The notes under the pieces: generated by a model | Told to the model about the DNA's origin: nothing | Database searches by the model: none | What the model saw: only the letters and a program-made list of their open reading frames with translations | Made by a program: the position numbers and the translations under genes | Shown here: positions 33,725-42,383 of the stretch, one piece after another | Position numbering within the stretch: the stretch's first letter is position 1 | How the letters are laid out: every line of letters begins with the position of its first letter | NCBI GenBank assembly: GCA_965248175.1 | Contig: OZ252093.1 | Coordinates: 1,736,001 to 1,800,000 of the forward strand | From: VXPQ01 sp965248175 | GTDB lineage: Bacteria; Bacteroidota; Rhodothermia; Rhodothermales; VXPQ01 | DNA length: 64,000 nucleotides | Reading direction: 5' to 3'

Positions 33725-34126
33725 ATGTCCGTACGAGGGAAAGACGTAGGGAACAGGGGGGAAGATATTGCCGCAGCGTACCTGGAATCCATCGGGTACC
33801 GCATTCTCCATCGCAATTACCGGTTCGGGCGGCTGGAGCTTGATCTGGTATGCTACGAACCGCCCGGGGATGGGCTCAACGTCGTTCCCGGGCAGGGCGA
33901 GATCGTGTTCGCCGAAGTGAAAACCCGTTCCGGCCTTGGGTTCGGACGTCCCGAAGAAGCCATATCCGAGACGAAGCGGCGGCGTATTGCGCAGGCCGCG
34001 CAGGCCTGGCTCCGGGAGCAAAGCATGGAGCAGGCGTCGTGCCGGTTCGATGTAATTGCAGTCGTGTTGCAGAAAGACGCCGATCCGATCGTTACACATT
34101 TCAAGCAGGCGTTCTGGGCCTCATAA
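33725..34126 (+). CDS. yraN: YraN family endonuclease-like protein (UPF0102)
   Basis: This 133-residue member of the UPF0102/YraN family has a restriction-nuclease-like fold: 'GNRGEDIAAAYLESIGYRIL', 'GRLELDLV' with the conserved acidic residue, and 'VFAEVKTRSGLGFG' holding the E-x-K pair. GGAGGAGCT immediately precedes the ATG, making the start firm. The cellular role is unsettled; some relatives affect DNA processing. Confidence 0.88.
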   Translation: MSVRGKDVGNRGEDIAAAYLESIGYRILHRNYRFGRLELDLVCYEPPGDGLNVVPGQGEIVFAEVKTRSGLGFGRPEEAISETKRRRIAQAAQAWLREQSMEQASCRFDVIAVVLQKDADPIVTHFKQAFWAS

Positions 34127-34274
34127 AGGAACGCGGGTATGTGTGAAGGCTGCCGACTTCAATGCCGTCTGCCCCCGTGCATCCTTTAGGCCACGAAGTT
34201 TTCTTTTTTCGGTATTTTCACGAGAGGTTTCCGCGCACAGGCGCGCCTTTTTCACCAACCCGGTTTTACGATCC

Positions 34275-34676
34275 ATGGCCAGGAAAATCAGCAAGTCAGA
34301 AGCAGAGTGGAAAGCCGATCTTTCTCCCGAACAGTACAGGGTGCTCCGTAAAAAAGGCACCGAACCGGCGTTTTCCGGCGCCTGGTGCCATCATAAGGAC
34401 CCAGGGTCTTATGTCTGTGCGGCCTGTGGTCAGCCGCTTTTCGATTCCGACACCAAGTACGATTCCGGCAGCGGATGGCCCAGTTTTTATCAGCCGGCTG
34501 ATGGGGACGCCATCGAAACGGAAGAAGACCGCAGTGTGGGGATGGTGCGTACGGAGGTGTTGTGTTCCCGGTGCAATTCGCACCTCGGACATGTGTTTGA
34601 AGATGGCCCGAATCCCACCGGGTTGCGGTATTGCATCAATTCCGCGGCGCTCGATTTTGAAGATGATGCAAAGTGA
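34275..34676 (+). CDS. msrB: Peptide-methionine (R)-S-oxide reductase
   Basis: The 133-residue cytoplasmic repair enzyme reduces R-methionine sulfoxide in proteins. The structural zinc is held by Cys48, Cys51 ('CAAC'), Cys97 and Cys100 ('CSRC'). The catalytic cysteine is Cys120 in 'LRYCINSAAL', and the substrate site 'SGSGWPSFYQP' is intact. The length matches a free-standing MsrB with no MsrA fusion. The gene ends 5 bases before the next ATG, suggesting cotranscription with the reductase. Confidence 0.94.
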   Translation: MARKISKSEAEWKADLSPEQYRVLRKKGTEPAFSGAWCHHKDPGSYVCAACGQPLFDSDTKYDSGSGWPSFYQPADGDAIETEEDRSVGMVRTEVLCSRCNSHLGHVFEDGPNPTGLRYCINSAALDFEDDAK

Positions 34677-34681
34677 GTGGT

Positions 34682-35674
34682 ATGTCGAGAGTGCTTTTGC
34701 TGAATCGCCGGGATGGCGACGTTGAGGCATCGGTCTGCGAGATGGACGAATCTCGTTTGCCGGAAGGGGATGTGCTGCTGGATGTCCTGTATTCGGGCCT
34801 CAACTACAAGGATGCGCTGGCGATTACCGGGCGGGGCAAAATTGTTCGCGGCGCCTGGCCGTTTGTGCCGGGGATCGATCTTGCCGGGAAGGTGCGCGCC
34901 TCCGATTCGGAAGCATACAAGCCGGGAGACCTGGTGATTGGCACGGGGTGGGGGCTGGGAGAATCCCACTGGGGCGGATATGCCGGGTTGCAGCGTGTGG
35001 ATGCGGCCAAATTGCTCCCGCTCCCGGAGGGAATGTCTCTCGAAAAAGCCATGCTGGCCGGGACGGCGGGCCTTACGGCCATGCTTGCCGTGATGGAGCT
35101 GGAAGCGCATGGCGTCGAAGCCGGGAAGGGTGAAGTGCTTGTGACCGGTGCATCGGGCGGGGTGGGGAGTTTTGCCGTGGGATTGTTGCATGAAGCGGGA
35201 TACCGCGTAGCGGCATCGACAGGGAGCCCGGATGCGCATGACTGGTTGGGACGTCTCGGCGCGGACCGGATTCTCGAACGTGAGGCGCTTGCCGCAGGCG
35301 CCGCACGCCCGCTGGATTCGGGAGAATGGGCCGGCGCTGTGGATGTGGTGGGCGGAAAAACGCTGGAAGCGCTCCTGTCTCGCCTGAAGCGTCATGGAAC
35401 AGCCGTGGCGTGCGGACTGGCCGGGGGGCATGCCTTGCACACTACGGTGTTTCCGTTTATCCTGCGAGGCGTGCGTCTTATCGGTGTGGATACGAATACA
35501 TGCCCCGTTCCCGTGCGACGGAAAGCCTGGGCGCGGCTTGCCCGCTGGATGACCGATGAGCTCGCGGAGCGTCTTCTTGCGGATACGATCGGGTTGGACG
35601 ATCTTCCATTGTATAGCGAACGGCTTCTGTCCGGCGAGATACGGGGCAGGCTGCTGGTGGATGTGAGGAAATAG
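34682..35674 (+). CDS. AcuI/YhdH-type zinc-less MDR oxidoreductase
   Basis: This 330-residue medium-chain reductase of the YhdH/AcuI branch reduces acryloyl-CoA or quinone-like enones with NADPH. It has 'YSGLNYKDALAITGRGKI', 'PFVPGIDLAGKV', 'GLGESHWGGYA' and the Rossmann motif 'VTGASGGVGSFAVGLL'. No catalytic or structural zinc ligands are visible, as expected. ATG at 34682 is close to the usual start; an in-frame GTG at 34673 would overlap the msrB stop. In marine bacteria such enzymes are tied to DMSP or propionate metabolism, but no partner genes are present. Confidence 0.85.
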   Translation: MSRVLLLNRRDGDVEASVCEMDESRLPEGDVLLDVLYSGLNYKDALAITGRGKIVRGAWPFVPGIDLAGKVRASDSEAYKPGDLVIGTGWGLGESHWGGYAGLQRVDAAKLLPLPEGMSLEKAMLAGTAGLTAMLAVMELEAHGVEAGKGEVLVTGASGGVGSFAVGLLHEAGYRVAASTGSPDAHDWLGRLGADRILEREALAAGAARPLDSGEWAGAVDVVGGKTLEALLSRLKRHGTAVACGLAGGHALHTTVFPFILRGVRLIGVDTNTCPVPVRRKAWARLARWMTDELAERLLADTIGLDDLPLYSERLLSGEIRGRLLVDVRK

Positions 35675-35722
35675 TCCGGGGGCTTCCCCGCTCTTCGTAA
35701 CCTTTTACGTTATCGTTGCATC

Positions 35723-36448
35723 ATGTCTGTGCGGGTGCTGCTTGTGACGCTGATTGTTCTCCTTGCCGCCAATCTTGGCATGGAGATATGGTACCGTATG
35801 GATCCGCCGGAGGCCCCTCAATCGGAATATGCGCTTGCTCCGGCGCCGTTCCCGTACGATCCGCAGTATTATGACGGCAACGCCGGCGCCTTGCCCCCGC
35901 CGTATTATTACAATCCCGGGACGGCGCTTCCTTTCTATGAAGGATTTCAAGGCGACTTTTCTGCCGATGCGGACCTGACGCTTGCACCCGACTTTTACGA
36001 CCCAGTCGGAACGCTGACTGTTGCGCGCATTGTCGACGGCGATACGTTCGAACTTTCGGATGGAACGATGCTGCGCCTGATAGGCATAGACACGCCGGAG
36101 GTGCATCCTTCTCCCAAACTGAGCAGGGACGTGGAGCGCAGCGACATGGACCGGGAGACGATCCGGGAGTTGGGGCGTCGCGCCAGCGCATATGCCGCGG
36201 AACTGGTGCTGGGCAGGCCTGTCGAACTTGAATACGGCTCCGGACGCAAGACGGACCGGTATGGCAGGACGCTGGCCTACGTATGGGTGCTGGATGAGTA
36301 CGGCCGACGCCTCTACCGGGTAAATGACCGCCTTGTTGCCGACGGCTATGCGAATATCTACTCGGGGATCCCGTTTGAATACAGCGACGAGTACCTGGAG
36401 TACGAGCGGGAAGCTCGCGAGGAAGGGCGGGGTTTGTGGGGGGAGTAG
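35723..36448 (+). CDS. Membrane-anchored thermonuclease-family protein (SNase fold)
   Basis: The 241-residue protein has an N-terminal hydrophobic anchor (about residues 4-20), a 75-residue Pro/Tyr-rich linker ('PFPYDPQYYDG', 'LPPPYYYNPG') and a C-terminal staphylococcal-nuclease domain from about residue 92. Its catalytic-type residues are visible in 'VARIVDGDTFELSDG', 'MLRLIGIDTPEVHP' and 'DRYGRTLAYVWV'. It probably degrades nucleic acid outside the cytoplasm. It is the last ordinary gene before the insertion-sequence cluster. Confidence 0.85.
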   Translation: MSVRVLLVTLIVLLAANLGMEIWYRMDPPEAPQSEYALAPAPFPYDPQYYDGNAGALPPPYYYNPGTALPFYEGFQGDFSADADLTLAPDFYDPVGTLTVARIVDGDTFELSDGTMLRLIGIDTPEVHPSPKLSRDVERSDMDRETIRELGRRASAYAAELVLGRPVELEYGSGRKTDRYGRTLAYVWVLDEYGRRLYRVNDRLVADGYANIYSGIPFEYSDEYLEYEREAREEGRGLWGE

Positions 36449-36862
36449 AAGGCTTATAGATCGGAAATCACGCAATGTCCAAGGAGGGAATACCTATGAG
36501 ACACTTGGTTGTCGTTTGGATTGGGACTTATATACCAAAGTAACCATTTCGGATTACTTCGCTGGCCTTTTGATCGGCGTTACGATGCACTTCGCCAGTA
36601 TCTCCGGCGCGGTGTCGATCTTCAGCACCCGCGTTTCCGGGCGGCCTCTCTTCGGCTTGGGGTCGGGTTTCGCGGTCATAGTCCCAATGTTGTTTGATTC
36701 GCCATTTTACCTGTGTACGGGTTATGCGATAAGGTCGGCGTACCGGAGGCGTTTTTGGTCCATGCCCCGCACGATAGCGGCCATCTGGTCCAGTGTATCG
36801 AGGCCCCGGATATTGTGCCGTCCAGCAAACTCGTTGACATAGCGGTGCAGGTGTTTCCGGCT

Positions 36863-36870
36863 GATTTTGT
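36863..36870. repeat. Left target-site duplication of the IS256-type element
   Basis: GATTTTGT here is repeated at 38200-38207, directly flanking the two inverted-repeat ends of the inserted element. Eight bases is the usual duplication size for the IS256 family. Confidence 0.85.
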
Positions 36871-38199
36871 GGGCGTGTCCGCTTAACTGTGTAAGTGAAT
36901 TTATTGATCTATGGGTACTCTGTCCCCGTAGAGTATGACGAACTGGTTGAGGGCGGCCTTCCAGTCCCGGATCGGACGCTTCCACTTCTTCGATGCTTCG
37001 CGCAGGCCCAGGTAGAGCAGCTTGCGCACCGCGTCGTCGTTGGGGAAAGCGCCCCGTCCCTTGACGATTTTGCGCAGGCTGTAGTTCAGCGATTCGATCG
37101 CATTGGTGGTGTAGACCACCTTGCGGATCGCAGGCGCATAGTCGAAGAAAGGCGCCAGACGCTCCCAGTCCTTCCTCCAGAGCGGAGCGATAGCCGCGTA
37201 CTTCTCGCTCCACTCTTGCTCGAAAGCCTCGAGCGCCGCAAGAGCAGCCTCTTCGCTCGGCGCTGCGTAGACCGCGCAGCAAAGACGACGCCACCGGCTT
37301 GCGCTCCTTCCAGGGTACGTACCGGAGGCTCTTGCGCACCTGGTGCACAACGCACAACTGCACCCGCGCACGAGGAAAGACCGTCTCTATCGCCTCGGGA
37401 AGACCCTTCAAACCGTCCACGCACGCAATAAAGCAGTCCTCCATGCCCCGCGCCTTCAACTCGCCGAAGATGGTAAGCCACGAAACGGCCCCCTCCGTCG
37501 GAGCGATCCAAAGGCCAAGCACCTGCTTCTCTCCTTCAATGTCTATCGCCAGCGCCACGTAGACCGCTCGCGTCTTCACCGATCCCTCCTCGCGAGACTT
37601 CACGAACAAGGCGTCGAAGTACACGACAGGATACACCCGCTCCAGAGGACGAGCCTGCCATGCGCTCACTTCCTCAAGAACGCTTGCGGTAACCTCCGAG
37701 ACAAGCGTAGAGGAGACCTCCGCGCCGTAGAGACGCTTCAACGTGTCCTGGATAGCCCGCGTGCTCTGGCCCTGCGCGTAGAGATACACGATCACGTCGT
37801 CCAGGCCCGCTACCCGGCGCTGGCGCTTCTCTACGATCCTGGGCTCGAAACTGCCGTTGCGATCACGGGGAACCTCCAGATCCAGCGAACCCGACTCGCT
37901 CTCGAGCCGCTTCGCAGTGCGTCCGTTGCGGGAATTGCCGCTGCCGCGGCCCGACCGATCGTGAGCAGGGTAGCCGAGATGATGCGTCAGCTCCCCCTCC
38001 AAGGCCGCCTCGAGAGCACGCTTGCCTATCGTCTTGAGCAAGCCCCCCTCGCCGAATATGTCCCGCGCGTCCCCCTTGAAATCCTTCAGCAACTCGTCCA
38101 GAAGAGCCTGCTGTTTGTCTGTAAGTTCGGTCATCGTCTTCACCTCCTGATGAAACTATGTGTACGATTGACCACTTACACAGTTTACGGGACACGCCC
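36871..38199 (-). mobile_element. IS256-type insertion sequence
   Basis: The 1329-bp element starts GGGCGTGTCC at the left and ends GGACACGCCC at the right. The inverted repeats extend with gaps through 'actgtgtaagtg' to about 26 bp. It is bounded by an exact 8-bp duplication and holds one transposase gene on the minus strand. The sharp ends and perfect duplication indicate a fairly recent insertion. Confidence 0.88.
36901..38134 (-). pseudogene. IS256-type (mutator-like) transposase, frameshifted
   Basis: The start is firm: AGGAGG lies 6-7 bases before ATG at 38134 (MTELTDKQQ). The frame encodes a typical IS256 transposase with 'VVYFDALFVKSREEG', 'WIAPTEGAVSWL' and 'CVDGLKGLPEAIETVFP', then 'VVHQVRKSLRYVPWKERK'. 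Near 37285 the coding signal moves to another frame, which continues 'EEAALAALEAFEQEW', 'YTTNAIESLNYSLRK' with the last catalytic Glu, and 'PIRDWKAALNQFVILYGDR', ending at 36901. One extra base explains the shift. Unless ribosomes slip or the base is an error, the product is truncated. Confidence 0.8.
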
Positions 38200-38207
38200 G
38201 ATTTTGT
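38200..38207. repeat. Right target-site duplication of the IS256-type element
   Basis: GATTTTGT repeats the sequence at 36863-36870. On the minus strand it reads ACAAAATC and supplies the codons for 'HKI' in the interrupted IS1595-type transposase. Confidence 0.85.
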
Positions 38208-39242
38208 GGAACGTGCCCTTGTGTCCGCGCTTGAGCATAGCCCAGAAGGATTCGATGCCGTTCGTATGCACGTCGCCCCGGACGTACTCGGCGGCACTAT
38301 GCTTGACCGCCTCATGCCGGAATGTATGTCGCAGGTTCCGGTATGCCCTGTGATCGTCTGTGTAAACTGTTTCGCCGGGCTGCACGGTCTCGAGCACGAA
38401 CCCGGCCAGCGTCTCTTCTGGCTCCCAACCTAACGGACGGGCAACGATCTTGCCATCCCGCTGCTTTGCACCCATGACGGTCGCCTTGCCCGCTGTACCG
38501 CGTCCAGCGAAAGACTTCTTGTTCCGGTGCTTGTTTGCTTCCTTGCCGCCCATGTAGGTTTCGTCAACCTCAACCGTACCGACAAACACAGATGCATTCT
38601 CCGCAAAAGCCTCGCGTACACGCTGGATCAGGTGCCACGCGGCTTTCTGCGTAATCCCCAGTTCCCTGTGAATCTTCATGCTCGACACGCCTTTCAGGTT
38701 CATCGTTGCCATGTAGGCAACGATGGCCCATGCCTGCAAGCCGAGTTTACTCGAATGCATGACCGTATGCTTGCGCACGGAAAAGTGCCTGCGACAATCC
38801 TTGCAACGCCACCGCATCGTCGGGTGGGTGCTCCGTACGGCCCGCATGCATCCGCAATCGGGACAAACCGGACCTTCCGGCCAACGCTGTTTCTCGAACC
38901 ACGCTTCGGCTGTTTCGTCGTCGGGAAACATGCGAAGAAGCTGAACGATTGTCAGTCCCTTGCGTTCGGAGCGCCCGGGTGCTTTCTGTGCCATTTTTCT
39001 GTCGAGTATGTCTCTTGATTACGGTTATTATAATACTAAAAAACACCGGGAAATCAAACGGAAACGGTTACTTTGGGATACTCTGATCAATCCATCACTG
39101 GGAGTCGAATTGAAGATTCGAGATCGGGGAAGGGCGATTTCAGGTTGGACAGGGGCCGTCAGGGGTCGGATTCAAGGCCGAATCTACGATATTGTTGCGT
39201 TTTAGCGCCCCGGACGCCTCAAAACGCGGCGCCCGGGCATAC

Positions 39243-40190
39243 CTATCCCGCGACAGCTATCAATTTCTTGCGCGCCATGAAGAAATTCGCCAGCGCAAAC
39301 AGCGTATAGACCTGCGCCGCGTTCTTGCGCAACCCGCGGTAGCGCGTCTTGCGGTAGCCCCAAAGGTGCTTGACCACCCCGAAGGGATGCTCTACGCGAG
39401 CACGAGTGCGGTTGCTCTTGCGATTGAACGAAGCGTCCGCGCACGTCAGTTTCCTGCCTCTGGCCGCCTTGCGCAACACGCGCCAGGCGACGCCTTGCGA
39501 CTCGGCGCGCTCCTTGCGCTTTCGGCACGCGTAGCCCTTGTCGCCGTAGATCGTCTTCTCCTCGCCGTGAAGACACTGCTCCATCATCGTCACGTCGTGC
39601 ACGTTCGCCGCCGTTACTTCTACGCTGTGCACATAGCCCTGCGTGTCCGTGCCGATATGCGCTTTCATCCCGAAATGCCACTTGTTCGCCTTACGAGTGG
39701 ACTTCATCTGAGGATCGCGCTGACCAGAGCGGTTCTTCGTAGACGTCGGAGCAGAAATGATCGTCGCGTCCACGATACTGCCCTCGCGAACCATGATGCC
39801 ACAAGAACGAAGGTGCTTGCCGCTAATCGACAGAAGCGTCTTCGTCAACTCGCGCTCTTCAAGCCAGTGACGAAACTTGCATATCGTCGTCTCGTCCGGC
39901 GCGTAGCCCGCCTCCAGACGAGCGAAACGACGCATCGCAATATTGTCGTGCAGGGCGTCTTCCATGCCCGGATCCGAATGCCCGAACCATTGCTGCATGA
40001 AGTAGATTCGAAGCATCACCTCAAGACCGACCGGAGGACGCCCCTTGGCGCCCTTCGGATAGAAAGACTCCAATTCCAAAAGAAAAACCTTCCAGGGAAG
40101 CACCGCATCCATCTGCTCCAAAAATCGCTGGTTACGCGTCTTTCTCCTCCGGCTTTGGTAGGTCACGTCCTCGAATGAAAACTGGAGCAT
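39243..40190 (-). CDS. IS5-family transposase
   Basis: This 315-residue DDE transposase opens 'MLQFSFEDVTYQSRRRKTRN' and has the IS5-type N-terminus 'MLRIYFMQQWFGHSDPGMED', 'EGSIVDATIISAP' with the first Asp, 'IYGDKGYACRKRK' with the second, and 'RTRARVEHPFGVVKHLWGYR' with the Glu. GAGGAAG lies 5 bases before the start. The gene is full length and the motifs are intact. Only 17 bases separate its start from the IS3-type element at 40208, so the right terminal repeat seems to be lost, and no matching left repeat was identified in 39083-39242. Confidence 0.88.
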   Translation of the reverse strand: MLQFSFEDVTYQSRRRKTRNQRFLEQMDAVLPWKVFLLELESFYPKGAKGRPPVGLEVMLRIYFMQQWFGHSDPGMEDALHDNIAMRRFARLEAGYAPDETTICKFRHWLEERELTKTLLSISGKHLRSCGIMVREGSIVDATIISAPTSTKNRSGQRDPQMKSTRKANKWHFGMKAHIGTDTQGYVHSVEVTAANVHDVTMMEQCLHGEEKTIYGDKGYACRKRKERAESQGVAWRVLRKAARGRKLTCADASFNRKSNRTRARVEHPFGVVKHLWGYRKTRYRGLRKNAAQVYTLFALANFFMARKKLIAVAG

Positions 40191-40298
40191 CGGATCTTCC
40201 TCGCTTGAGAGGTGGTTCGGGTTGTTTGGACAGATTTTCGCGGAATTTAAGGTGTAGTGTTGCGACCTTGTTCCGATACAATCAATCCGACGAGACCC

Positions 40299-40592
40299 AT
40301 GTCAAGACGCACACGCAGAACCCATAGTCCTTCGTTCAAGGCGAAGGTAGGCCTCGCCGCCGTTCGCGGCGACCGTACGCTGGCCGAACTCGCCGAGCGC
40401 TTCGAGGTGCACCCGAACCAGATACAATCGTGGAAGAAGCAGCTGGTAGAGACCGCCGAGGAGGCGTTCACCCGAGGCCGCGGCGGCGCCGAGGACGAGC
40501 GCGACGACCGGATAAAGGTGCTCCGGGCGAAGATCGGAGAGTTGTCGATGGAGAAGGATTTTTTATCGAAGGCGCTCGGTCGAGACCGATAG
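40299..40592 (+). CDS. IS3-type transposase OrfA, copy 1
   Basis: This 97-residue helix-turn-helix protein begins 'MSRRTRRTHSPSFKAKVGLA' and contains 'LAELAERFEVHPNQIQSWKKQ', the IS3 OrfA DNA-binding helix pair, then a leucine-zipper-like tail ('VLRAKIGELSMEKDFLSKAL'). It is nearly identical to the copy at 41248-41541, differing at a few residues. OrfA alone usually binds the element's ends and represses transposition. Confidence 0.85.
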   Translation: MSRRTRRTHSPSFKAKVGLAAVRGDRTLAELAERFEVHPNQIQSWKKQLVETAEEAFTRGRGGAEDERDDRIKVLRAKIGELSMEKDFLSKALGRDR

Positions 40593-41156
40593 TCGAGCGC
40601 CGGACGAGGATAGATCGCGCCCATGCCTTGCCCGCGGTTCGCCAGTCGAAGCTCTTGTCGTTGAGTCGTTCGACGGCCTACTACACTCCTCGGGGCGAGA
40701 GCGAGGAGAACCTTACCGTGACGGAAGAGATCGACAGGCTCTACATGGAACGTCCCACGAGCGGATCGCGCACGATCAGAGCATGCTCGAGGCGCGAGGC
40801 GTCCGTGTCGCCAGAAGCCGCGTCGTTCGCCTCATGCGCCTGATGGGCCTTAGGGCCATTTACCCCAAGCGCCGCACGTCGTCTCCAGGAGAAGGACACA
40901 GGATTTATCCTTATCTGCTCAGAGGCATGAAGGTGACGAAACCCCGCGAGGTCTATGCGGCGGACATTACGTACATCCCTATGGCGAAGGGCTTTCTTTA
41001 TCTTGTGGCCGTAATCGACTGGCATAGCCGCAAGGTGCTCGCCCACCGGCTCTCGAACACGATGGACGCCGCCTTTTGCGTCGAAGCGATGGAAGAGGCC
41101 ATTGTCCGCTACGGCGCACCTGAGGTCTTCAATACCGACCGGGGAGCGCAGTTTAC
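40559..41156 (+). pseudogene. IS3-type transposase OrfB, copy 1 (frameshifted and truncated)
   Basis: Compared with copy 2 there is a one-base loss near 40778: 'acgatcagagc' here against 'acgataaagagc' in copy 2. The integrase core then proceeds in a different frame ('MLEARGVRVARSRVVRLMRL', 'YAADITYIPMAKGF') and ends abruptly after 'FNTDRGAQFT' where copy 2 starts. The third catalytic residue and C-terminus are missing, so this copy is dead. Confidence 0.85.
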
Positions 41157-41247
41157 AGAGGTGGTTCGGGTTGATTGGACAGATTTTGGCGGGATTTAAG
41201 GTGTAGCGTTGCGACCTTGTTCCGATCCAATCAACCCGACGAGACCC

Positions 41248-41541
41248 ATGTCAAGACGCACACGCAGAACCCATAGTCCTTCGTTCAAGGCGAAGGTAGC
41301 CCTCGCCGCCGTTCGCGGCGACCGTACGCTGGCCGAACTCGCCGAGCGCTTCGAGGTGCACCCGAACCAGATACAATCGTGGAAGAAGCAGCTGGTAGAG
41401 ACCGCCGAGGAGGCGTTCACCCGAGGCCGCGGCGGCGCCCCGGACGAGCGCGACGATCAGATAAAGGTGCTTCACGCGAAGATCGGAGAGTTGTCGATGG
41501 AGAAGGATTTTTTATCGAAGGCGCTCGGTCGAGACCGTTAG
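41248..41541 (+). CDS. IS3-type transposase OrfA, copy 2
   Basis: This 97-residue protein has the same layout as copy 1: basic N-terminus, 'ERFEVHPNQIQSWKKQ' recognition helix and coiled C-terminal helix. A run of six T at 41508-41513 near its 3' end lies where the frame of OrfB is one base back, so a -1 ribosomal slip there would give the OrfAB fusion transposase typical of IS3 elements. Confidence 0.87.
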   Translation: MSRRTRRTHSPSFKAKVALAAVRGDRTLAELAERFEVHPNQIQSWKKQLVETAEEAFTRGRGGAPDERDDQIKVLHAKIGELSMEKDFLSKALGRDR

Positions 41542-42383
41542 CCGAGCGCCGGGCGAGGATAGATCGCGCCCATGCCTTGCCCGCGGTTCGCCAGTCGAAG
41601 CTCTTGTCGTTGAGTCGTTCGACGGCCTACTACACTCCTCGGGGCGAGAGCGAGGAGCACCTTACCGTGATGAAAGAGATCGACAGGCTCTACATGGAAC
41701 GCCCCACAAGCGGATCGCGCACGATAAAGAGCATGCTCGAGGCGCGAGGCGTCCGTGTCGCCAGAAGCCGCGTCGTTCGCCTCATGCGCCTGATGGGCCT
41801 TAGGGCCATTTATCCCAAGCGCCGCACGTCGTCTCCGGGAGAAGGGCACAGGATTTATCCTTATCTGCTCAGAGGCATGAAGGTGACGAGACCCCGCGAG
41901 GTCTATGCGGCGGACATTACGTACATCCCTATGGCGAAGGGCTTTCTTTATCTCGTAGCCGTGATCGACTGGCATAGCCGCAAGGCGCTCGCACACCGGC
42001 TCTCGAACACGATGGACGCCGCCTTTTGCGTCGAAGCGATGGAAGAAGCCATTGCCCGCTACGGCGCCCCGGAGGTCTTCAATACCGATCAGGGAGCGCA
42101 GTTTACCTCCGAGGCGTTCACCGGTGCGCTCAAGGAGCATGGCGTGCAAATTTCCATGGACGGCAAGGGCCGCTGGCCGGGCAACGTGTACGTGGTGCGC
42201 CTCTGGCGCAGCCTCAAGCAGGAAGAGGTCTACCGGCACGCGTACGAGACGGTGGCCGAGGCCGAGAAGGGGATTGCCGATTACCTGCGCTACTTCAACG
42301 AAGAACGTCCCCACCAGGGACTTGACAACCGAACCCCCGACGACGTATTCTACGAACGAAAACCGCTGCCCAAAGCGGCATAA
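41508..42383 (+). CDS. IS3-type transposase OrfB, copy 2, catalytic Glu replaced
   Basis: The integrase-type core has the first Asp in 'VYAADITYIPMAKGF' and the second in 'VFNTDQGAQFTSEAF'. In the position of the third acidic residue, where IS3 enzymes read 'DNxFxERLWRxxK', this protein has 'GNVYVVRLWRSLK': both the Asp before Asn and the catalytic Glu are changed, the latter to Val by a gtg codon. The rest ('YFNEERPHQGLDNRTPDDVFY') is normal. It has no good independent start and is probably read as an OrfAB fusion. Likely inactive. Confidence 0.82.
   Translation, partial: FFIEGARSRPLAERRARIDRAHALPAVRQSKLLSLSRSTAYYTPRGESEEHLTVMKEIDRLYMERPTSGSRTIKSMLEARGVRVARSRVVRLMRLMGLRAIYPKRRTSSPGEGHRIYPYLLRGMKVTRPREVYAADITYIPMAKGFLYLVAVIDWHSRKALAHRLSNTMDAAFCVEAMEEAIARYGAPEVFNTDQGAQFTSEAFTGALKEHGVQISMDGKGRWPGNVYVVRLWRSLKQEEVYRHAYETVAEAEKGIADYLRYFNEERPHQGLDNRTPDDVFYERKPLPKAA

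Larger units (their letters stand above)
36722..38994 (-). pseudogene. ISXO2-like (IS1595 family) transposase split by IS256
   Basis: The 5' part (38994 down to 38200) encodes an N-terminal zinc ribbon ('CPDCGCMRA', 'RWRCKDCRRHF'), then the DDE core with 'VEVDETYMGGKE', 'VYTDDHRAY' and 'VHTNGIESFWAMLKRG', ending '...GTFHKI'. The 3' part (36862 down to 36722) continues 'SRKHLHRYVNEFAGRHNIR' to the stop. Removing the inserted element and one copy of the 8-bp repeat restores an uninterrupted frame of about 311 codons. The split gene cannot make an intact transposase. Confidence 0.85.
36531..39082 (-). mobile_element. IS1595-type element, interrupted by an IS256-type element
   Basis: Terminal inverted repeats frame the element: 'taccaaagtaaccatttc' near the left end (from about 36531) and, on the other strand at the right end (to about 39082), 'cccaaagtaaccgtttc'. 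Inside is one ISXO2-like transposase gene on the minus strand, split by a 1329-bp IS256-type insertion. Without the insertion and one 8-bp repeat the element would be about 1.2 kb. No target duplication is evident at its outer ends, so the exact boundaries are approximate by a few bases. Confidence 0.75.
40208..41156 (+). mobile_element. IS3-type element, copy 1, 3'-truncated
   Basis: It starts with the same terminal sequence as copy 2 (AGAGGTGGTTCGGGTTG) and runs parallel to it through orfA and two thirds of orfB, then stops after 'gcgcagtttac', where copy 2 begins. The missing 3' part is not found on the far side of copy 2, so this is not a simple insertion of copy 2 into copy 1. A deletion or recombination must have followed. 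Confidence 0.82.

Noticed and set aside
36509..36697. Short plus-strand frame at the left end of the IS1595-type element
   Set aside because: It starts outside the terminal repeat and runs across it with no motif; it is a chance frame in non-coding element DNA.
37280..37300. Programmed frameshift in the IS256-type transposase
   Set aside because: IS256 elements normally use one uninterrupted frame, and no slippery run is visible here, so mutation or error is simpler.
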